Below, piece after piece: positions 25,835 through 33,113 of a stretch of DNA of 64,000 bases. The stretch's first letter is position 1; every line of letters starts with the position of its first letter. A program made the position numbers and the translations under genes. The notes below the pieces were generated by a model. The model did not search any database and was not told the origin of the DNA. It worked only from the letters and a program-made list of their open reading frames with translations. The DNA is from Capillibacterium thermochitinicola (lineage in GTDB: Bacteria; Bacillota; UBA4882; UBA10575): positions 62,001 to 126,000 of the forward strand of contig NZ_JAAKDE010000004.1 in NCBI RefSeq assembly GCF_013664685.1, written 5' to 3'.

Positions 25835-27118
25835 TCAGCCGTGAACAATCCGGTTCAAGATTTCATCATCCAGCAAAAACTTGGCCGTCGTATATGTCCG
25901 CAGTTTATTCGAGTTGGTAATCACCGGTTTTTTCGCACATAAGGGATTATTCATATACATCAAAGCACAGATGGAGGTAAGACGTGTGCCGGTAGCCCGT
26001 AATTGATCATATCTCGTCCGATCCTTGGCGAACGCGGCAACAACATCCGGTGCCGCACAAAGGATCGTCGGGATCGCCACCTTTTTCCGACCGGCCTTGG
26101 CCAAAGCTCCCATGATCGCATCGGACCAGCTTTCCAACTGCTGAAGGGAGAGGTGCGGACAGCCGATAAAGCAGAGTTTTGGTTTCGCCCCAGGCTGCTT
26201 CCACATTAACGGGTAGGAACGAATCACCCGTTCAATCTCTTGATCATCAATAACGTAAGTCTGGTAATCTTCAGTGAGAAGATTCCTCCCTTGTTCGACG
26301 GCTTCAGGCGTCAAATTCTCCACATGGTAGAGGCCAACCGCGCCATTGGAAGCACTCGCCGCCCCCATATCCTTCAAATAATCACGTGTCGCCGTAGTAA
26401 GCTCACGCCCTAAAAACTGGTCAAGCCCTGTGATGTACGGAACATCCTCCACCACTTTCATCCCGATGGCGCTACCCAACACTTGCGCATTGGGCAAACG
26501 GGAAGTCTTCACTTCCACTAGCCATTTGGCTTTCCGCCCCTCATCTGTTAAAAGTCCAAATTCGGGGGCTTTCCCAATCAGCCCGCAAAAAAGTTCAATG
26601 ATGCCCGAGTTTCGATTACTCCGCGCTCCCAAGACGGAATTGGCATAAACCACCGCCGAAGATTCGGCCCAAGCAAGGATATCTCCCTTCGCCGGAACAT
26701 TGCCAACCTGCGGAAGGTAACAGGTACAACTGAAGGCGTTATCATCCTTTAACCCTACTTGCTGTAACTGTTGTTCATACTCTTTTTGCTTTCCATACAT
26801 TATGCTAAATACTACTTTCTCTAAGGGGTTACATCTAACATTGTTATAATCAAGAGGCCGGGGGTCCACCGTAAATGGCTTCTCGGTTCGCAAACCCGAG
26901 GCAATTAATTCATCCATCATCTCAAAAACGGGTTTGAGAAGCGGGATCCCGAAAGAAGTCACCAGGTGCACTGGACCATCCAAAGGCACCAGCCGTTTTG
27001 CCCCAAAAACCTCTCCATACAAGACAACCGAAGCCATCACTTTTTGTAGTGTTTCTCCTTGTTTTCCCTCTAAGATCGCTTTTTCTTCCGGCGTTAATTC
27101 CATCTTAAACGGAATCAC
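25835..27118 (-). CDS. Aconitase X catalytic subunit (AcnX large, DUF521)
   Basis: A 427-residue protein with the AcnX catalytic fold: MELTPEEKAILEGKQGE at the start, then the Cys-containing loops AFSCTCYLPQVGNVPAKGD and CFIGCPHLSL-like (LCFIGCPHLSLQQLESW) and the conserved NSVLGARSNRNSGIIELFCG. These match the Fe-S-ligating and active-site parts of aconitase X. Members dehydrate cis-3-hydroxy-L-proline in bacteria or phosphomevalonate in archaea. It heads an operon with the small subunit and a FadH-like reductase. The start is probably GTG 27118 (AAAGGAG 11 bases upstream); ATG 27103 is an alternative. Confidence 0.85.
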   Translation of the reverse strand: MIPFKMELTPEEKAILEGKQGETLQKVMASVVLYGEVFGAKRLVPLDGPVHLVTSFGIPLLKPVFEMMDELIASGLRTEKPFTVDPRPLDYNNVRCNPLEKVVFSIMYGKQKEYEQQLQQVGLKDDNAFSCTCYLPQVGNVPAKGDILAWAESSAVVYANSVLGARSNRNSGIIELFCGLIGKAPEFGLLTDEGRKAKWLVEVKTSRLPNAQVLGSAIGMKVVEDVPYITGLDQFLGRELTTATRDYLKDMGAASASNGAVGLYHVENLTPEAVEQGRNLLTEDYQTYVIDDQEIERVIRSYPLMWKQPGAKPKLCFIGCPHLSLQQLESWSDAIMGALAKAGRKKVAIPTILCAAPDVVAAFAKDRTRYDQLRATGTRLTSICALMYMNNPLCAKKPVITNSNKLRTYTTAKFLLDDEILNRIVHG

Positions 27119-27506
27119 TTCCTAAATCACTCCTTTGACCACCGTTTTCAATATTTAAACTTCAATATTATTTTAAATTTTCCTTTTCGAACATTACAAT
27201 CTGATTAAAGAAGGGCATAATTAAATAACTTTTATAACATTCATTTGCTTTGGGCCGCCCTATTTTCTCGCTATTCAGTTCAATGCAGGATGGGCACCAA
27301 AAACTACAGCATCGCTTGGTCTCAATCCTGAAAGAACTTTGTCGCCTCCTTTAACAGCGTGTTTTGCAGATAATTCTGAAGTGTTTAACATATTATTTAC
27401 CTAATTCTTCCTTAACTTTTCCTACCGTATAGTCGATGTAAAAATATAGATGTATAATTTTGAAGAAAATTAATATTCCAAGGTTTGCTCAATTCGGAGG
27501 TGTCAG
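27119..27506. other. 388-base intergenic region, AT-rich
   Basis: It separates the divergent AcnX operon and chemoreceptor gene and is clearly richer in A+T than its neighbours. The only thing I see is a 38-codon minus-strand ORF at 27275-27391. I see no RNA gene or clear terminator. Promoter-like TATAAT stands at about 27451, without a good -35. Confidence 0.5.
27275..27391 (-). other. Possible 38-residue ORF or gene remnant
   Basis: The minus-strand ORF starts MLNTSELSAKHAVKGGDK and ends FGAHPALN. Codon use and composition look coding-like (no rare runs, balanced residues), but the ribosome binding site is poor and I recognise no family. It may be the broken end of a once longer gene; equally it could be chance. 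Confidence 0.2.
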
Positions 27507-29007
27507 ATGGAACCAGTTAATTTGTTAAGAGAACACGAAAAATGGGCCAATAGGGTCTGCAGCACACTCTTGTCAATTTTCGCTATTTGTGCCATCCCCG
27601 TTTTTTTTGTGCTCCAGAATGTCCCTTGGCGATGGCGGATTATCCTCGCGGTTGTTGGCTTGATCACAGGTTGCTTCTTTGTCTACTTCGGAAAAAACGA
27701 ACAAACCAGTCAATACACAAAATATGTCACTGCTATTTTTCTAAATGCTTTTGGTTTTCTGATGACTATAACCATGGGGGAAGGTAACCGGTCAGTTCCT
27801 TTTTATTTCTTTTCAATCTTGGCCTTTTGTTTAATCTATCTTCAGCCCGGCGTAATCTTAATAGCATTTATTGGCACTCTTCTCAGCCATGGGATTATGA
27901 TGTCCTTCTTCCCAGAACAAATTTTTGCTCTCCATCAGCCCGCCATGTATATCTACGCCGGTTTTATTTATCTTCTCTACGCCCTGGCGATCCATACCAT
28001 TGCGCAAAAAGCCCGTCAATTACTGAATGATTTCAAACGGCGGGAAGAGGAAGAACGGAAAATAAAAGAAGAACTCCTGAAGATTCAAAACCAAATTGCT
28101 AATACAGCCGCCCGCCTCCATAGTACCAGCCAAGAACTGGCCAATGGAGCAAGCAACCTGATGGCCGCCTTCCACGAAACCGCCTCTGCTATCGAACAGA
28201 TGACCCAGATGGTCGATGTTGAAACCCTGGAGGTAACCAAGGTCGCAAATACAGTAACCGAGATTAATGCGATTGCGGACCACATAAAAAAAAATGTCTG
28301 ACCGGTTGACCAGCGATTTCCAGCAAACTGAAGAAGTATTCCAGCATGGGTCCTCTCTTATGTATTCCACTATCGAGCGGATGAAAAAGGTCGGTTCCCA
28401 GATTAATGAAGTAGCCAAAGCAACTTGGCGTTTGAAGGATAGTTCGTTAAAGATCAATGATATCGTCGGCTTTATGAATGGAATCGCCGAAAAAACCAAC
28501 CTTTTGTCCCTCAATGCCAATATTGAAGCAGCCCGCGCCGGCCATGCCGGAAGGGGCTTTGCCGTTGTGGCTACCGAAATCAGTAAATTATCGGTCCAGT
28601 CGGCACAGGGTACGGAGGAAATTAAGAATATCATCGACGCCACGCTGCTCGATTTAGAAAATGTTTTAGAAGCGATCGATCGGAGTCTGACCATTGTCGA
28701 ACAAAACGCCGCAGAATCCAATACGGTCACGACCGAAATCACCAACATGATGACGAATATCCGTCAAAATTCCGCGCAAATTAAAGAAATTTATAACGCC
28801 ATGGAAAAATTGACCCAGATCAGTAATACCATTATGGCCGGGACCAATAATTTAGCCGCCATCGCCGAGGAAACGTCGGCCGGTACGGAAGAAATCTCAG
28901 CCACCACCCAAAACCAAACCAAAAACTTGGATAAAATTGTGGAGCAAAGCAAAACATTGGAACAAATGGCTTCTTCCCTGGACACCCTCGTCAATCCAGA
29001 AAAATAA
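27507..29007 (+). pseudogene. Methyl-accepting chemotaxis protein, frameshifted at A9 tract
   Basis: Two overlapping frames together encode one chemoreceptor of about 500 residues. The first (27507-28301) has six membrane segments (residues ~20-160), then a charged helix and the start of the signalling coiled coil. It stops at TGA 28299-28301, just after nine A residues (28286-28294). The second frame (28294-29007) carries the rest, including the hairpin tip IAEKTNLLSLNANIEAARAG and the C-terminal adaptation helices (IAEETSAGTEEISATT). With eight A residues the reading frame would be continuous. It may be a mutation, a sequencing error, or a slippage site giving some full-length receptor. The sensor part has no large extracellular loop. 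GGAGG precedes the ATG. Confidence 0.85.
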
Positions 29008-29139
29008 CGGTCTGCAATGTGTCCCCCAACCGGTTACCAAAGCGCATGGCTACTGAATTGCCATTCTTCCAAGTAAGATTGGCTAGTTGGGCTTGGTGTC
29101 GACGGAAGCGAAGATAAAACCAGTTAAGTCAGAAAAGGA

Positions 29140-29168
29140 AAAACGACGCCTACGCGTCGTTTTGTTTT
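29140..29168 (+). terminator. Rho-independent terminator after the chemoreceptor
   Basis: Perfect stem AAAACGACGC / GCGTCGTTTT with loop CTAC, followed by GTTTT. It is 133 bases after the chemoreceptor stop. Confidence 0.75.
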
Positions 29169-29283
29169 ACGATAAAGGAATTTAACCATTTTCGGAGAAA
29201 ACTTAATTTAGACAACTCTGCCTAGCATGGGCATAAAACAAGATGGTAATGTGGACCAGTACCCACCAAAGGAAGTGTTATTT

Positions 29284-29859
29284 ATGCATAAGCTATGGAA
29301 ACTTCCGTTCCGCTTTCTCAATGGCTTAATTGACCGGGCCATCGCCGTACTGGGTGTTGTTGGGTTTGCCCAATTTCCCCAGTTTTTTGCGCAGTATCTG
29401 CAGAGATTAGGCGGCCATCTGGCCGAAGCCCAGTTCCTGCTTCTCAGCTACGAATTAACCGCCGAATACTTCAATATGACCCTGGAGGAGTACATCGCCA
29501 CCCATCTCCAATCGGGCAACGAAATCTTTGCCTCTTCCGGCCAACTCATTGTCGAATTAATGAACAGAATCAAGGCCTTGGAAAACTCCTTTCTTGCCCT
29601 CAATAACGCCCCGGCATATTCCCGCTGGTGGGTTTTTCTAAAGGAATACGACCTTGAAATTGTCAAAGAAACTTTGTCCATTTTTACGCCGGGGATCCCT
29701 ACCACGACTGAAGGGCTAATCTACGGGGCCTGCGGATTGCTCGTCGCGTGGGTAGCATATATTATGTTTAAAGCGTTGCTTAAAATTTTGGTAAGGATCA
29801 TCACCAAACCCTTCTCGCGGCGACGAAGATTAATGTTTCCCACCCAGAAGCAGGCGTAG
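29284..29859 (+). CDS. DUF2937-like membrane protein
   Basis: A 191-residue protein with a first hydrophobic stretch (RAIAVLGVVGFAQFPQFFAQ), the segment YLQRLGGHLAEAQFLLLSY, LEEYIATHLQSGNEIFASSG, and a second membrane span near the C-terminus (LIYGACGLLVAWVAYIMF) followed by a basic tail. The pattern of a membrane entry helix, QRLGGHL..A and LEEYI.HH resembles DUF2937 proteins of Proteobacteria; I call it with moderate confidence. ATG 29284 is preferred over 29227 because AAGGAAG lies just in front. The function is unknown. Confidence 0.6.
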   Translation: MHKLWKLPFRFLNGLIDRAIAVLGVVGFAQFPQFFAQYLQRLGGHLAEAQFLLLSYELTAEYFNMTLEEYIATHLQSGNEIFASSGQLIVELMNRIKALENSFLALNNAPAYSRWWVFLKEYDLEIVKETLSIFTPGIPTTTEGLIYGACGLLVAWVAYIMFKALLKILVRIITKPFSRRRRLMFPTQKQA

Positions 29860-29882
29860 AAGGATTAGGTCCCTATTTTTGC

Positions 29883-30782
29883 TTAAAACTTATAGGTAAA
29901 TCCTAACATATGGGTATCCCCTAGATCATCCCCCAGGTATACATAATCCAAAGCGCAATTCCCTCCACCTGCCCCCAAACCGAAAGTCTTGTTTCCTCTC
30001 TCCAACCCTGCCCTGATGGATAACTGGTCAAACTTCTGCTCCAAGCCAATCCTAAATCGGTTGTCCATCGGCACTTCCTCCAGCATGTCATAGATGGAAG
30101 CACTCACGAGCAGTGAATCCGTAATACGGTAAGAGAAGCCGGGGCGGACGTTGCGGATGTAATACCATTTTTCTCCATAAAGTATAAATTCCGGACGGTT
30201 AATATCCTGGATCAATAACCCGAAAGCTAATCTATCGTCGGCCTGATAAAAGACGCTTAAGTCAAAGCTGAAAAACTCGGCTGAATCTGTCATCAAATTA
30301 AAACCCTCAACATCATCAAACCCGAGACTAAAGTACATATACCTTATATTTCCCCCGATCGACAGTTGTTGGGTAATTTTTTGGGCCAGCGAAAAGATTA
30401 ACCACTGTATTTTATTGTCTACATAAGTTAAAATCTCATAATCATAGTAATCTATGTAATTCAGGTAGTAATCGGTAATATTGATATAGCCTACCGCATA
30501 AGCCATGCCCGACTCTTCGTTATAAGAACCAACAGCTAGAAAATCATCGTAATTGATAGTATCCCGGTTGTTTAAAGTCCTTGTCCAGGTGAATTCAGGT
30601 TCTTTAAGTTGAACTAGTCCCGCTGGGTTCCAATAAACGGCATTAATGTCATCGGCGACCCCAATAAAAGCGCCTCCCATCGCCAGCGGTCGGGCCCCGA
30701 CACAAGCCATTGTGGCCTCGGTAAAAAAAATTATAAAACCTAACAATAAGAGCGATCGTAAAAATGTCTTCACTTTTCTCAT
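29883..30782 (-). CDS. Outer-membrane beta-barrel protein, UPF0164/PorV-like
   Basis: A 299-residue protein with a signal peptide (MRKVKTFLRSLLLLGFIIFF) and the conserved start of the PorV/UPF0164/FadL-like barrel group: ACVGARPLAMGGAFIGVADD, then NAVYWNPAGL. The remainder alternates aromatic and polar residues as in beta strands (YNEESGMAYAVGYINIT, FGLLIQDINRPEF) and ends in the aromatic LGFTYKF, the type of C-terminal strand recognised by BamA. It is probably an outer-membrane protein of unknown cargo. The upstream start has GGAGGGGAG. It supports the diderm envelope inferred from the 47-63 kb cluster. Confidence 0.75.
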   Translation of the reverse strand: MRKVKTFLRSLLLLGFIIFFTEATMACVGARPLAMGGAFIGVADDINAVYWNPAGLVQLKEPEFTWTRTLNNRDTINYDDFLAVGSYNEESGMAYAVGYINITDYYLNYIDYYDYEILTYVDNKIQWLIFSLAQKITQQLSIGGNIRYMYFSLGFDDVEGFNLMTDSAEFFSFDLSVFYQADDRLAFGLLIQDINRPEFILYGEKWYYIRNVRPGFSYRITDSLLVSASIYDMLEEVPMDNRFRIGLEQKFDQLSIRAGLERGNKTFGLGAGGGNCALDYVYLGDDLGDTHMLGFTYKF

Positions 30783-30899
30783 AATCCCACTCCCCTCCTT
30801 ATTCCATAAAAGAATTCATGCTGCAAATTTTGATAGGCACCGATATCAAGCGTTATGTAATTATATTATTTCCAACATCGAAGTATGTAGGACAAAGTT

Positions 30900-30927
30900 A
30901 AGCCCAGGCTTATATGTTCCTGGGCTT
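30900..30927. terminator. Hairpin between two outer-membrane protein genes
   Basis: Stem AAGCCCAGG / CCTGGGCTT with a 10-base loop, 53 bases after the stop of the 30980 gene on the minus strand. The T-tract is weak (AACTTTG), so termination is only likely. Confidence 0.45.
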
Positions 30928-30979
30928 ACTTTAATGTTCGGCTACTTCTTAACTTTTCTTAACTTATTATGAAGCTTTG

Positions 30980-31558
30980 TTAGAATTTATACCCAATAGA
31001 CACCCCGATTTTTGAGTAATTCCAGATTAACTCATAATTAACCCCAATATCTTCATCTAGTACAATTTTTCCATTATTCATGGAATATAGGATTTCTAAT
31101 TGCAAGGTATCTGCGAATATAATACCGCCACCAAATCCGTAGAACAAACCGCCTTTAGTCTTTAGTTCCTCTGGAAGATCTTCAGCTTGGAATAAATTAT
31201 ACCCAACTTTGCCTGTGAAATAGAAAGAAGGACTAACATTATATCTACCTAGTACATAAAGCGGAACAAAATTAAATCCTTTTTCCGCACCTTCATTTTT
31301 CCGCTTTAATTGGTATTCTACTCCAACCCCGACCACTAGACTTTCATTCATATCAAAAAAGTATTCCCCACCTATGGAAATTCCCGTCTCTGTATCGTTT
31401 TTCTCCTCTAATATAACGATGCCCAGCACTTTCCCCTGGATTTCCACTTGCCCCCCAACATCCGCGCCTACTTTAATTACTCCCCCGGCCAATGCCGAAC
31501 CTGCCGATAATACCAATAAAAGCACGATAATAGTCAGAGACCTCAGTACTTTCCGCAC
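30980..31558 (-). CDS. Outer-membrane beta-barrel protein (OmpW/OmpA-barrel-like)
   Basis: A 192-residue protein with a signal peptide (MRKVLRSLTIIVLLLVLSAG, cleavage near ALA-GG). The mature part of about 168 residues has alternating strands (GISIGGEYFFDMNESLVVGV, FVPLYVLGRYNVSPSFYFTG, YGFGGGIIFADTLQLEILYS) and ends KIGVSIGYKF, a terminal-Phe barrel signature. The size fits an 8-stranded barrel. The gene is AT-rich compared with its neighbours. A decayed relative lies immediately upstream at 31852-31905, so this may be a duplicated family. GGAGG precedes the ATG. Confidence 0.75.
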   Translation of the reverse strand: MRKVLRSLTIIVLLLVLSAGSALAGGVIKVGADVGGQVEIQGKVLGIVILEEKNDTETGISIGGEYFFDMNESLVVGVGVEYQLKRKNEGAEKGFNFVPLYVLGRYNVSPSFYFTGKVGYNLFQAEDLPEELKTKGGLFYGFGGGIIFADTLQLEILYSMNNGKIVLDEDIGVNYELIWNYSKIGVSIGYKF

Positions 31559-31783
31559 AATACTACCTCCTTTTAAATATTAACAATAAATATTCTATTT
31601 ACACAACGGTTTTCCTGCCGCCATTGTCATAAAATTTATTTTTTATTTCCTTTAATACTTTTTGGATCTGGGCCTATATTTAGGTTTATATCATTTAGCC
31701 AATCAACAACTGGCGAATATATAAGCGTGCTTCACAAGGCCTTATCCTGGAACAAGAACAATGCTTTCCCCTTATCTTTGTTG

Positions 31784-31820
31784 TAAAAAAATCGAAGCCC
31801 GGGTTCAACCCTGGGCTTCG
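31784..31820 (-). terminator. Terminator left behind by a decayed gene
   Basis: On the minus strand CGAAGCCCAGGG / CCCGGGCTTCG ends in a T7 tract. It lies 32 bases after the stop codon of the barrel remnant and has no other gene to serve. Confidence 0.7.
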
Positions 31821-31851
31821 TTGGATTAGTTCTTAAAGTCGTCTGGATTTG

Positions 31852-31905
31852 TTAAAACTTATAACCAAAGGGGACCCCTGTTTTTTTGTATTCCCAACTT
31901 GAGTT
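31852..31905 (-). pseudogene. C-terminal remnant of an outer-membrane barrel paralogue
   Basis: Read on the minus strand the bases encode NSSWEYKKTGVPFGYKF and a TAA stop. This matches the end of the intact barrel protein next door (LIWNYSKIGVSIGYKF), and the DNA similarity continues past the stop (TTTTAACAAAT versus TTCTAACAAAG). An in-frame TAG cuts the frame just before, and nothing further upstream is recognisable. It is the decayed 3' end of a duplicate gene. Confidence 0.7.
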
Positions 31906-31941
31906 CTAATCTGTTTTTATTTTCCTCAAGGATTTTTGTTT

Positions 31942-31978
31942 AAAAAATAAGCCCGGACTTATTCACACCAGGCTTATT
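31942..31978 (-). terminator. Terminator of the cellobiose-module LacI gene
   Basis: On the minus strand AATAAGCC / GGCTTATT with a 17-base loop is followed by a T-rich run, 24 bases after the stop. Confidence 0.6.
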
Positions 31979-32001
31979 TATATTTATTCATTATTTGCCT
32001 C

Positions 32002-33024
32002 CTATCTGTTGACCACCGAGTGCATGCTCCGCGCCACAAATTCCGTGTTAAGGATGATTCCCGGGACTTCCCCGCGACCTTCATTGACGATGCTCACGAT
32101 CATTCGCCCGGCTTGCCGCCCCTGTTCGTAGGAGGGGTTCGTAATGGAAGAAAGATGGGGGAAGAGCTTTTGGGTCAATGGCAAATTATCTCCCGCCACG
32201 ACCTGGATGTCATCAAGGTTAAGGCCCAAATCAAAAATCGCCCGGATCAACCCGTAAGTCATGGGGTCGCTTGCACAGATAACCGCCGTGATATCCGGAT
32301 GTTCTTTATACAAACTCATAAATTGTTCATAACCATCTTCAAAGGTAAAATTACCTTCCCGGACCAAGCTCGGGATATAAGCAATCCCCGCTTCTTTAAG
32401 GGCTTGAACGTATCCTTCCAATAGATCATTCCGGTTATACATGAAAAAGCTGGCCGACTTGTTCAAAAGCCCGATCCGCCGGTGGCCAAGGGAGATTAAA
32501 TGCTGGGTTGCAAAGTAGCTTCCCGGGGTCTGATCAACCTCGACAAAATTACTTTTTTGCTGGTCAAAGCAGATGCCCAACGTAACATAGCGCAAATTTT
32601 TGGCTTGAAATTCCTTGATAATCTGGTCAATCCCGTATGAAGGATAAAGGATCACCCCGTCCACATTGCGGTTTTTCGTGAGACGCAGCGCTTCTTGGAG
32701 GGCGTCTTCTTTATGCCTCGGCACCGAAACAATCAGTTCAAAGCCGGCCGCCGACACATAGTCGTGCGTTCCCCGCAACTGCTCCATCATGTTCGGATCC
32801 TGAAAGACAAATTCCGAACCATAAGGGACGACAAAACCGATCATGTTGGAACGGTTTCTTTTTAGACTAGCGGCAATCACATTCGGATGGTAATCCAGTT
32901 TTTCGATGGCTTCTAAAACGCGTTGGCGTGTCTCTTCGGCCACCAGGTGGCTTTCATTAAGAACCCGGGAGACAGTTTTCGCCGATACCCGGGCCAACTT
33001 CGCCACATCGTATATGGTCGTCAT
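32002..33024 (-). CDS. LacI-family repressor of the cellobiose module
   Basis: A 340-residue regulator: helix-turn-helix TIYDVAKLARVSAKTVSRVL, hinge helix PNVIAASLKRN, and the effector-binding domain (SNMIGFVVPYGSEF, VDGVILYPSYGID, HRRIGLLNKS). It is the last of five minus-strand genes for uptake and phosphorolysis of a beta-glucoside. It has a possible promoter of its own directly upstream (33076-33105). The likely target is the operator at 38896-38911, where binding would block the transporter promoter. Cellobiose or glucose 1-phosphate are plausible effectors. Confidence 0.88.
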   Translation of the reverse strand: MTTIYDVAKLARVSAKTVSRVLNESHLVAEETRQRVLEAIEKLDYHPNVIAASLKRNRSNMIGFVVPYGSEFVFQDPNMMEQLRGTHDYVSAAGFELIVSVPRHKEDALQEALRLTKNRNVDGVILYPSYGIDQIIKEFQAKNLRYVTLGICFDQQKSNFVEVDQTPGSYFATQHLISLGHRRIGLLNKSASFFMYNRNDLLEGYVQALKEAGIAYIPSLVREGNFTFEDGYEQFMSLYKEHPDITAVICASDPMTYGLIRAIFDLGLNLDDIQVVAGDNLPLTQKLFPHLSSITNPSYEQGRQAGRMIVSIVNEGRGEVPGIILNTEFVARSMHSVVNR

Positions 33025-33075
33025 CGGTCTTCTTCCCTTATAAACAAAATCTGGTTCTGAAGGCTATTTTCTTAT

Positions 33076-33105
33076 AATATACACAAAATTTACGGACAGT
33101 GTCAA
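33076..33105 (-). promoter_or_regulatory. Possible promoter of the second LacI gene
   Basis: On the minus strand TTGACA (33100-33105), an 18-base spacer and TATATT (33076-33081), about 50 bases before the start codon. It overlaps nothing else and lies within the short gap after the GH94 stop. Confidence 0.5.
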
Positions 33106-33113
33106 CAAACAAT

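Larger units (their letters stand above)
31559..32001. other. 443-base gap: relics of a barrel gene, two terminators
   Basis: From left to right: an AT-rich stretch with no ORF, a terminator hairpin (31784-31820), the last ~17 codons of a barrel-protein paralogue (31852-31905) and the terminator of the LacI gene (31942-31978). It reads as the site where most of a duplicated gene was lost. Confidence 0.6.
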
